Positions 15,936 through 22,474 of a stretch of DNA of 24,162 nucleotides are shown here, piece after piece. Position 1 is the stretch's first letter. The number at the start of each line of letters is the position of its first letter. Made by a program: the position numbers and the translations under genes. The notes under the pieces were generated by a model, which did no database searches, was not told the origin of the DNA, and worked only from the letters and a program-made list of their open reading frames with translations. Origin of the DNA: Oxalobacteraceae bacterium (GTDB lineage: Bacteria > Pseudomonadota > Gammaproteobacteria > Burkholderiales > Burkholderiaceae_D); contig DPRS01000047.1 of the NCBI GenBank assembly GCA_003537575.1, positions 30,899 to 55,060 of the forward strand, in the 5' to 3' direction.

Positions 15936-17045
15936 ATGAGCTTGTTCGATTTCGTCAAGAAGCAGTTTATCGACGTTCTGCAATGGAACGAGGAGTCCGA
16001 GGGCGTGCTGTCATGGCGCTATCCGATGGCCGACTTTGAAATCCAGAACGGCGCCACGCTGACCGTGCGCGAGTCGCAGATGGCGATGTTCGTCGACGAG
16101 GGCCGGGTGGCCGACATCTTCGGCCCGGGCAACTACACGCTGACCACCCGCACCCTGCCCATCCTGACCAACCTGAAAAACTGGGACAAGCTGTTCGCCT
16201 CGCCTTTCAAGTCGGACGTGTATTTCTTTTCGACCCGCATCCAGACCGGCCGCAAATGGGGCACGCCGCAGCCGATCACGATCCGCGACAAGGATTTCGA
16301 CGCCATCCGCATCCGCGCCTTCGGCATGTTTTCCTACCGCGTGGCCGATCCGAAGCTATTCTTCACCGAGCTGTCCGGCACCCGCGAAGCGTACACGCGC
16401 GACGATGTCGAGGCACAGCTGCAGGGCATCATGCTGGCGTCCATGGCCAATTCGCTCGGCGCTTCCCAGATCCCCTTCCTCGACATGGCGGGCAACCAGA
16501 CCCTGATGGCGCAGCAGGTCAAGGGCGACCTGGCGCTGGCGTTCGGACGCTATGGCCTTTCGCTGGACGAATTCAATGTCGGCACGATCAGCCTGCCGGA
16601 GCAGTTGCAGCAGGCGCTGGACGCGCGCATCGGCGCCGGCATGAAAGGCGGCCTCTCCGCCGACAAGCTGGCCGGCTACACGCGTTTCCAGACCGCCGAG
16701 GCGATCCCGCTGGCGGCGCAGAACGAAGGGGGACTTGCCGGCATCGGCGCCGGGCTGTCGACCGGCATGGTCATGGGCCAGGCCATGGCGCAAGGGCTGG
16801 GCCTGGGCGCCGGTGTGCCCGGTGCGGGAGCCATTCCCGGCGCGGTGGTGCCGCAGCCGACCGCCGGCGCTCCCGAGCATGCCGTTGTTCCCCAGCCTGC
16901 CCCCGCCGCCACACCTGCCGCGCCTGCGGTCGATTCTCCCGAAGCCCGGCTGGCGCAGCTGAAGGGCTTGCTCGACAAGGGCCTGATCTCGCAGGCCGAC
17001 TATGACGACGCCAAGGCCAAGGTATTGCAAAAACTGATTGGCTAG
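15936..17045 (+). CDS. SPFH-domain protein with C-terminal SHOCT motif
   Basis: A 369-aa SPFH (stomatin/prohibitin/flotillin) protein of the type often annotated as virion-core-like or YdjI-like. SPFH proteins form large membrane-associated rings or microdomain scaffolds. The SPFH region spans about residues 15-240 (MAMFVDEGRVADIFGPGNYTL is typical). A Gly/Met/Ala-rich segment (about 260-295) and a Pro/Ala linker follow, then a SHOCT module at the end (LAQLKGLLDKGLISQADYDD), a short helical pair seen at the C-termini of many oligomeric or membrane-linked bacterial proteins. There is no N-terminal transmembrane helix, so membrane contact is probably peripheral or via partners such as DUF350. 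The ATG at 15936 has GAGAGGA at good spacing; the open frame extends upstream over the DUF350 end but lacks a ribosome site. The DUF4178 gene begins 12 bp later. Confidence 0.9.
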   Translation: MSLFDFVKKQFIDVLQWNEESEGVLSWRYPMADFEIQNGATLTVRESQMAMFVDEGRVADIFGPGNYTLTTRTLPILTNLKNWDKLFASPFKSDVYFFSTRIQTGRKWGTPQPITIRDKDFDAIRIRAFGMFSYRVADPKLFFTELSGTREAYTRDDVEAQLQGIMLASMANSLGASQIPFLDMAGNQTLMAQQVKGDLALAFGRYGLSLDEFNVGTISLPEQLQQALDARIGAGMKGGLSADKLAGYTRFQTAEAIPLAAQNEGGLAGIGAGLSTGMVMGQAMAQGLGLGAGVPGAGAIPGAVVPQPTAGAPEHAVVPQPAPAATPAAPAVDSPEARLAQLKGLLDKGLISQADYDDAKAKVLQKLIG

Positions 17046-17057
17046 AAAGCGTCTTTC

Positions 17058-18497
17058 ATGCAGAAAGTTACCTGCCCGAGTTGCGGCGCGCCGGTCGATT
17101 TCAAGTCGCATGCCTCGGTCATGGCGGTATGCGGCTACTGCAAGAGCACCTTGTTCAAGGATGCCGACAGCGTGCGCGACATGGGCAAGATGTCGGCGGT
17201 GCTGGAGGATTACTCGCCGCTGCAGGTCGGCACTTCGGGCAGCTTCGGCGGCCAGGAGTTTTCGGTGGTCGGGCGCATCCAGCTGCGCTATGACGCCGGC
17301 CTGTGGAACGAGTGGCATGTGCTGTATGCCGACGGCCGCGCCGCCTGGCTGTCGGAATCCGGCGGGCAGTACACCCTGACCGAGGAAACGGAAGCCAGGG
17401 CGGAACTGCCGCGCTTCGACAAGATCCGCATCGGCGCGACCTACGGCATCCTCGGCATGCTCTGCACCGCCGCCGACGTGCGCACGGCGCAATGCACCGG
17501 CGGCGAAGGCGAGTTGCCGTTCCAGGTCGGCGCCGGCTGGCAAGCCAGGGTAGCCGATCTGCGCAGCGGCCGCAGCTTCGTGACGCTGGATTATTCCGAG
17601 GGTGAAGCCCCGAAACTCTATGCCGGCCAGGCCGTCACGCTGGAACAGCTGAAGTGCCAGCTGCTGCGTGACGATGACATCGTCAAGGACAGCGCCGCCA
17701 AGTACACCAGAAAAGTGGAGGCACTGGCCTGTCCTTCCTGCGGCGGCAGCCTGAACTGGGTGCCGGGGGTGACCAGGCAGATCGTTTGTCCGAGCTGCCG
17801 CTCGCAGGTGGATACCACTGCCGATGTCGCCACCGTGATGGCGGCCGGGGAGCGCATGGATCGGCTCAAGACGACCCTTGAGCTGGGCGCCAAGGCGACC
17901 ATCAGCGGCCGCGTCTACCAGGTGATCGGCGCCATGCAGCGGCGCGACGACGAGGGCGAGGAGTGGACCGAATACCAGCTGTACAGCCCGCGCGCAGGCT
18001 TCTTGTGGCTGATCGAAACCGCCGAGGGCTGGCAGCGCGCGAAGGTGCAGGATGAGTGGCCGGTGTGGAACCGCAGCGAAACCGTCAAGCTGGGCAGTCT
18101 TACTTTTCGCAAGCTGTATGAATACGAAGCGACGGTGGTCAGCGCGGTGGGCGCCTTCAACTGGCAGGTGCGGGCGGGCGATACCGCACAGGTGACCGAG
18201 TTCGAGGCTGGCAAGAACCGCCTGGCGGCGGAACAGACAGTGGATGAGCTGAGCTGGTCCTGGTCGACTCCGGTGGGCTCCGATCAGATGCGCGCGTGGT
18301 TCGGCATCGCGGTGCCGGATGCCGCGCTGGCGCCCAAGGCTGACATCATGAAGGTCACCGAGTATTTTTTGTACGGGATCGCCGGCTTCAACTTCATTCC
18401 TCTAACCACGGCATTCGACGATACCTGGCATTACTCCGCGCTTGCCGCCGCCGCCATCTGGCTACCGGCGAAAATCATCAGCCTGATGCAGGATTAA
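17058..18497 (+). CDS. Duplicated zinc-ribbon/DUF4178 membrane protein
   Basis: A 479-aa protein built from two copies of a zinc ribbon plus a DUF4178 domain. Ribbon 1 is C6-x2-C9...C25-x2-C28; ribbon 2 is C225-x2-C228...C244-x2-C247, with the same spacing. Each is followed by a beta-rich DUF4178 unit (about 52-200 and 270-415) with matching WxEW/YxLY-type strands (LWNEWHVLYADG versus EWTEYQLYSPRAG). Two hydrophobic C-terminal segments (about 432-450 and 460-476) suggest a membrane anchor. DUF4178 has no proven activity; it is found with SPFH, DUF350 and AdoMetDC genes, as here, and an adaptor role at the membrane is inferred. It lies 12 bp after the SPFH gene and 20 bp before the 55-codon gene. 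The ribosome site is weak. Confidence 0.87.
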   Translation: MQKVTCPSCGAPVDFKSHASVMAVCGYCKSTLFKDADSVRDMGKMSAVLEDYSPLQVGTSGSFGGQEFSVVGRIQLRYDAGLWNEWHVLYADGRAAWLSESGGQYTLTEETEARAELPRFDKIRIGATYGILGMLCTAADVRTAQCTGGEGELPFQVGAGWQARVADLRSGRSFVTLDYSEGEAPKLYAGQAVTLEQLKCQLLRDDDIVKDSAAKYTRKVEALACPSCGGSLNWVPGVTRQIVCPSCRSQVDTTADVATVMAAGERMDRLKTTLELGAKATISGRVYQVIGAMQRRDDEGEEWTEYQLYSPRAGFLWLIETAEGWQRAKVQDEWPVWNRSETVKLGSLTFRKLYEYEATVVSAVGAFNWQVRAGDTAQVTEFEAGKNRLAAEQTVDELSWSWSTPVGSDQMRAWFGIAVPDAALAPKADIMKVTEYFLYGIAGFNFIPLTTAFDDTWHYSALAAAAIWLPAKIISLMQD

Positions 18498-18517
18498 TAC
18501 AAGAATAATTCGATTAC

Positions 18518-18685
18518 ATGAACGGCAAATTCATCGTCTATGCGCTGATCGTGGCCTTTATCAGCGTCGTCGCCAGCTGGGGCGAATTGCTGTCGCCGGG
18601 CCAGGGGACGGGCAGCTATCGTTCCGGCAGCAGCTGGAGTTCCAATTCGGGCGGCGGCTCCTGGGGCGGCGGGGGACACAAGTGA
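18518..18685 (+). CDS. 55-aa single-TM protein with Gly/Ser-rich tail
   Basis: A 55-codon gene that fits exactly between DUF4178 and speD. Residues 4-20 (KFIVYALIVAFISVVAS) form one transmembrane helix or uncleaved signal anchor; the remainder is Gly/Ser/Trp-rich, with WSSNSGGGSWGGGGHK at the end. Its TGA overlaps the GTG start of speD in a GTGA overlap, strong evidence that it is translated and that the two are coupled. The start ATG follows the DUF4178 stop by 20 bp, with no strong ribosome site. I do not recognise a family. Its position suggests a membrane partner of the SPFH/DUF350/DUF4178 group. Confidence 0.72.
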   Translation: MNGKFIVYALIVAFISVVASWGELLSPGQGTGSYRSGSSWSSNSGGGSWGGGGHK

Positions 18686-19056
18686 CCGCCGCGGCGCTGC
18701 GCCATTCCGGCACGCACCTGATTGCCGACCTGCATGGCGTTGCGCGCGGCAAGCTGTGCGATGCCGGTGCCATCGATGCCCTCTTGCGGCAGGCTGCCGC
18801 GGCCGCCGGCGCCACTATCGTCTATAGCCACTTCCATGCCTTCGGGCCCGGCCAGGGCATTACCGGCGTGGTGCTGCTGGCCGAATCGCATATCTCCATT
18901 CATACCTGGCCGGAACTCGGCTTCGCCGCGCTGGACATTTTCATGTGCGGCCAGGCAGAGCCGCGGCGGGCGCTGGCGCTGATCGAGGCATCATTGGCGC
19001 CGGTGTCGAGCGCGATCCAGGAGCTGCCGCGCGGGTATTCGGTGGCGGCGCAATAG
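18682..19056 (+). CDS. speD: S-adenosylmethionine decarboxylase proenzyme (class 1B)
   Basis: A 124-aa AdoMet decarboxylase, the enzyme that makes decarboxylated SAM, the aminopropyl donor for polyamine synthesis. The self-cleavage site is E68-S69, within AESHISIHTWPE; S69 becomes the pyruvoyl group. H74 and C89 occupy the same spacing (+5 and +20) as the essential His68 and Cys83 of the Thermotoga maritima enzyme, so it should self-process and be active. Length matches the class 1B family. It starts at a GTG overlapping the stop of the 55-codon gene. Its product would feed the aminopropyltransferase encoded divergently at 13875-15386, the only such enzyme in the window. Confidence 0.93.
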   Translation: MTAAALRHSGTHLIADLHGVARGKLCDAGAIDALLRQAAAAAGATIVYSHFHAFGPGQGITGVVLLAESHISIHTWPELGFAALDIFMCGQAEPRRALALIEASLAPVSSAIQELPRGYSVAAQ

Positions 19057-19081
19057 GCATGCATTGCCGCCTTCGTCGTCT

Positions 19082-21388
19082 TCACTCGCGCAATGTGGCG
19101 CTCAATTCGTAGCGATTTCTGCCGGCCTGCTTGGCCTGGTACATAGCGTGATCCGCCTTGCGGATCAACTCATCGGCCGCCATTCCCGGCTCATGAAATG
19201 CGATACCGATGCTGGTGCTGACTTGCAAGGCTTTTTCCCCAACTTGAAACACTGGTTGCATGGCTTCGATCAGTTTTTGGGCAACGGTTTCGGCAGCTTT
19301 TCTGGATGACAGGGCTTCCACAATCAGGCAAAACTCGTCGCCGCCAAGGCGTCCGACAATATCGATTTCGCGGACAGTATCCTTGACTCTCTTTGCAAAC
19401 AGAGCGATCACCAAGTCGCCGATATCATGCCCATAGGTGTCGTTGATCTGCTTGAATTTGTCGATATCGAAATACATTAACGCCAGGATGGAATTGTGCC
19501 GCTTGCTCCTGCAAATCGCCTGCTTCAGTTGATCGTAGAAATATGCGCGATTAGGCAAACCGGTCAGGCTATCGTAATGCGCCATTTGCTCGAGTTTTTG
19601 TTCGAGATGCTTGCGTTCGGTAATGTCCTCATACATTCCCAAAACGCCGATGGTCTTCCCCCCGACATCCTTTAACGGGATCTTGCTGGTTCGTAGCCAG
19701 GTTTTCGTTCCATCCTGCTGCTGCAGAGGTTCCTCGTCATTGATCCTGGCTTTTCCGCTTTGCATCGTTTCCAGGTCAACTTGCCTGTACTTTTCAGCCT
19801 GATCTTTCCAGACAAGATCAAAATCGCTTTTTCCTGCAATTTCGTCTGCTTGCAACAATCCCGCATCTTTAGAAAACGCATTATTACAACCGAGATAAAC
19901 GAGTTCGGTATTTTTCCAGAAGACGCGCTGTGGAATATTATTGATCACGAGTTGCAGCATTTGCCGGGATTCCTGCAGCTTCCATTCGGCCTGCCTTTGT
20001 TCCGTAATGTTTTGCGCGATACCGAGCACACTGCTTATTTCCCCCTCGGTAGTGACAGGTATCAGCACGACGCTGACATCAAGGCGCTTGCCAGTGCCCG
20101 TGATAATGGCGTTATCGTAGGTTACCGCGTTTCCTTTCAAGACTTCCTCAAACAGTTTTTCTACTTTCGCCGCATTTTCAGGAACCACAAACTGCACAGG
20201 GGTTGAAAGCATCAGCTTGTCTTTGCTGACTTCCAGCAGTGCGAGCGCTTTGGCATTAGCGTTGATAAAACGCCGCTGCAAATCCAGAGAATAGACTGCG
20301 GAAGGATGGTTCTCGAACACTGCCTGAAAACGTTGACCATGTTCAAGCTGCAAACGCTTGGCATGCTGATGACGCTGCCATTTCCATGTCAGAAACGACA
20401 GGACAATGGAGAGCAATACTCCGGAAAAAAGAATGAGCCAGTCATGGTGATTTGCTCGTGTTTCAAAATAAACCGGCTTGGGATAAAAGTGGAGCAACCA
20501 GTTCCTGCCGGCGAAATCCACATTTGCCTGATGCACGCTTAAATAAGCGTCTCGCTTTAGAGCATGCGGTTGGCTATCGCCGTCATAAACAATCTGTTGG
20601 CTGCCGACTGTGCCATTGTAGATCTCCAGGTCGAACATGTCCTTGAACTCGCGCCCCATGACGCGTTCGATCATTTCTTCGACGACGAAAGTAGACACGA
20701 TGAATCCGGTAAGTGCGGTGCGCCGCTGTGCAATCGTTTCGATCGGTTTGCCGGATTCATAAATCGGCGTAAAAATGGAAATGATATTTTTATGATCCGG
20801 GTTTTTTAAGTACGCGTGTTTTTCGGTGGCGATGGATCTGCCTTGATCGCGCGCTTGTTGCATGGCTTCCCAGCGTTCCGGAAGAGTGGAAATATCCAGG
20901 CCGCTAATTTTCCTGACGCCTTCGTCATACGGAAAACTATAGAGTAATGGGTAAGCGGCATCGGAATGCGGACTCATGCCGTGGATTTGGTAGGAAGGAA
21001 ATTCCCGCCGCGCCTTTGCTTCAAACTCGGCAGCGTCGCTGCTGGCAATGCGTGGAATATATCCAATGTAACCAAGTCCCGGATGCGTTTCCAGCGCTTT
21101 TACACTGCTCAGGTACGCATTAAATTCCCTGGCCGTTACATTGTCGGAAGCGGCAAAAAAACCAGCGACATCGCGATTCAAGTGTATGTACGCGGTGGCG
21201 CCGCCATTAAGCATGCGCTGATATTCAATAGCGTCATGGGTGGCGAGTTTGATAATGTTTTGATGATCTCTCTGGTGCTGATAAAAAATACTGAAAAAAG
21301 TGAAGAGCACGCTCAAAGCGAACACGCCGAAAACCGGCCAACTCCGCAAAGGCTTTGTATCGACTGATGAGAGTAGATCGTTTTTCAT
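19082..21388 (-). CDS. CHASE-PAS-PAS-GGDEF membrane diguanylate cyclase
   Basis: A 768-aa c-di-GMP synthase. Transmembrane helices at about 16-36 and 317-335 bracket a periplasmic CHASE domain (about 64-290; it contains GLGYIGYIPRI and YPLLYSFPYDEGVRKISGLD). Two PAS domains follow (about 350-465 and 475-592, the second closing with YEDITERK). The GGDEF motif at 682-686 is intact, with an REID inhibitory site (673-676) at the proper spacing; there is no EAL domain. CHASE domains bind small extracellular ligands, here unknown. The gene is clearly A/T-richer than its neighbours and uses more AT-ending codons, consistent with a different origin or relaxed codon bias. It ends 25 bp from the convergent speD gene. 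The start codon has only a weak AAAGAA ribosome site. Confidence 0.93.
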   Translation of the reverse strand: MKNDLLSSVDTKPLRSWPVFGVFALSVLFTFFSIFYQHQRDHQNIIKLATHDAIEYQRMLNGGATAYIHLNRDVAGFFAASDNVTAREFNAYLSSVKALETHPGLGYIGYIPRIASSDAAEFEAKARREFPSYQIHGMSPHSDAAYPLLYSFPYDEGVRKISGLDISTLPERWEAMQQARDQGRSIATEKHAYLKNPDHKNIISIFTPIYESGKPIETIAQRRTALTGFIVSTFVVEEMIERVMGREFKDMFDLEIYNGTVGSQQIVYDGDSQPHALKRDAYLSVHQANVDFAGRNWLLHFYPKPVYFETRANHHDWLILFSGVLLSIVLSFLTWKWQRHQHAKRLQLEHGQRFQAVFENHPSAVYSLDLQRRFINANAKALALLEVSKDKLMLSTPVQFVVPENAAKVEKLFEEVLKGNAVTYDNAIITGTGKRLDVSVVLIPVTTEGEISSVLGIAQNITEQRQAEWKLQESRQMLQLVINNIPQRVFWKNTELVYLGCNNAFSKDAGLLQADEIAGKSDFDLVWKDQAEKYRQVDLETMQSGKARINDEEPLQQQDGTKTWLRTSKIPLKDVGGKTIGVLGMYEDITERKHLEQKLEQMAHYDSLTGLPNRAYFYDQLKQAICRSKRHNSILALMYFDIDKFKQINDTYGHDIGDLVIALFAKRVKDTVREIDIVGRLGGDEFCLIVEALSSRKAAETVAQKLIEAMQPVFQVGEKALQVSTSIGIAFHEPGMAADELIRKADHAMYQAKQAGRNRYELSATLRE

Positions 21389-21903
21389 TTCTTTACGGGT
21401 AAACGCGCCGATGGCGATGTTGAAGCCATATTTGAATTTGCCTTCTGCAGTAAGGTTTGCAGCAGAGCGTTAGAGAAAATGATTGTATCAGTGGGGCAGT
21501 ATGTTTATTGCCGTTGAGGAAGACGTTCAGCCGCATTTTCTCAATGGGATTAATTTGTTTTTTACTATCCATTTTTCTGGAAAGTTAATCAAGCCAGGGG
21601 AAGCATGGCTACGTTGCGACTGACAGAATGGCACCGATCAGGCCAGGGAATAAGATACAGGCTGACAGGCCGGTCAGCCCGCATTGACTCCGTTTACCGG
21701 CCTGACGGGCTAAAATGTGAAGCATGGCTCGAGAATGGCCCCTGCACCGGTAAAGGTTGACTCTTGCATCGGGCGCATGCATGGTGCTTTTCTGGAGATG
21801 TTGCGACTGCGTGAGCACACCCCAGAAATTTCTCATTAAAAAAGAAAATTCACTATAAGAATGGGGCTCGAGTCTGAAAGTTCATTGAAGACCACAGAAC
21901 AAC
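21389..21903. other. 515-bp intergenic region with nested inverted repeats
   Basis: No convincing gene. It holds the divergent upstream regions of the CHASE-GGDEF gene and the ferredoxin gene. An 11-bp direct repeat, GAAGCATGGCT, occurs at 21600-21610 and 21719-21729. A cluster of inverted repeats lies between (21660-21711). TATAAG at 21854-21859 is a possible -10 for the ferredoxin gene. A 75-codon minus-strand frame (21609-21836) has no family resemblance and is not called. Confidence 0.55.
21660..21711. repeat. Nested inverted-repeat element (mutually exclusive hairpins)
   Basis: GGCTGAC (21660-21666) pairs perfectly with GTCAGCC (21673-21679) around a six-base loop. Alternatively AGGCCGGT (21667-21674) pairs perfectly with ACCGGCCT (21696-21703), or AGCCC (21676-21680) with GGGCT (21707-21711). 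These pairings exclude one another, as in attenuator-like or REP-like structures. Function unknown. Confidence 0.45.
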
Positions 21904-22197
21904 ATGGATAATTCGACTCCTACTTTCCGGGGCTGTGTCCTGCCTGACGGCCAGAGCTTCGATGCCCAGCCCGAACAAAGCCTGCTCGATTCAATAACAC
22001 AGGGCGGCATTTACTGGCCTTCATCATGCCGCTCCGGCACTTGCCGAACCTGCATGGGACAGTTACTGGAAGGCCAGGTGCGTTATGAGATGGAATGGCC
22101 CGGCCTCAGCGCCGAAGAGAAGCAGGAAGGCTGGATCCTTCCCTGCGTGGCCCGTCCGCTGTGCGATGTGGTGCTGAAAGACCCGCTGTGCGATTGA
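21904..22197 (+). CDS. Plant-type 2Fe-2S ferredoxin
   Basis: A 97-aa single-domain ferredoxin that carries electrons with one 2Fe-2S cluster in the cytoplasm. The ligands are C42, C47 and C50 (SCRSGTCRTC, the C-x4-C-x2-C pattern) and C81 (LPCVARP). The beta-grasp opening (FRGCVLPDGQSFDAQPEQSLLDS) is typical. It resembles stand-alone ferredoxins and the ferredoxin domains of phenol/vanillate-type reductases, but no partner oxygenase or reductase is next to it. Downstream, and convergent, is a small CDGSH-like iron-sulfur gene. Transcription probably starts near 21866 from a TATAAG-type promoter. The ribosome site (GAAGA at about -16) is poor. Confidence 0.9.
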   Translation: MDNSTPTFRGCVLPDGQSFDAQPEQSLLDSITQGGIYWPSSCRSGTCRTCMGQLLEGQVRYEMEWPGLSAEEKQEGWILPCVARPLCDVVLKDPLCD

Positions 22198-22218
22198 CGC
22201 GCGATTGACGCGCAATCG
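22190..22218. repeat. Tandem 11-bp duplication forming a small hairpin at the ferredoxin stop
   Basis: GCGATTGACGC occurs twice in tandem (22190-22200, 22201-22211), covering the ferredoxin stop codon. CGATTG (22202-22207) and CAATCG (22213-22218) also form a 6-bp stem. It may be a local slippage duplication that now serves as a weak terminator. Confidence 0.4.
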
Positions 22219-22227
22219 TTTGCGTTG

Positions 22228-22407
22228 CTAGTGCGTGCCTTTTTCTTGTCCGGCGTCGGCGCTGTTCGTATTTTCCCGTGTGGCTTCCAGCTCTTTCGCC
22301 TGGAGTTCTTGCCATTGCTCTTCTGTCAGCCCATGGCTGCCATCGCAGTATTCGCGACGGCCGCAACCGCAGCGGCCGATATCTTCCGGATTGTTCAGAA
22401 CTCGCAT
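22228..22407 (-). CDS. Small CDGSH-like iron-sulfur protein with shortened loop
   Basis: A 59-aa protein whose core reads GRCGCGRREYCDGSHGLTEEQ. C13, C15, C21 and H25 match the three-Cys/one-His ligand set of CDGSH 2Fe-2S proteins (mitoNEET type). Canonical proteins have eight residues between the second and third cysteine; here there are five. The C-terminal half is a charged helix without further motifs. I use the ATG at 22407; a TTG at 22419 would add four residues. Ribosome sites are weak for both. It lies 67 bp downstream of the efflux lipoprotein gene on the same strand and converges on the ferredoxin gene, placing two iron-sulfur proteins side by side. Alternative: a zinc-binding microprotein using the same Cys/His set. 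Confidence 0.68.
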   Translation of the reverse strand: MRVLNNPEDIGRCGCGRREYCDGSHGLTEEQWQELQAKELEATRENTNSADAGQEKGTH

Positions 22408-22474
22408 GTGATCTTTCAATGAAAAACAATCGATTATGCCCGGAAGCCGGCTCTTCTGCAGGATGAGCCTTCGC

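Noticed and set aside
16356..17543. 395-codon minus-strand frame across the SPFH and DUF4178 genes
   Set aside because: Antisense to two clear genes; composition is that of shadow frames.
20328..20341. TTGAC-CATG-TTCAA, an FNR-like palindrome
   Set aside because: Lies inside the CHASE-GGDEF coding region, away from any promoter; probably chance.
22445..22452. AGCCGGCT palindrome downstream of the efflux lipoprotein gene
   Set aside because: Too short to form a loop and no T-run follows; 8-bp GC palindromes are common at this base composition.
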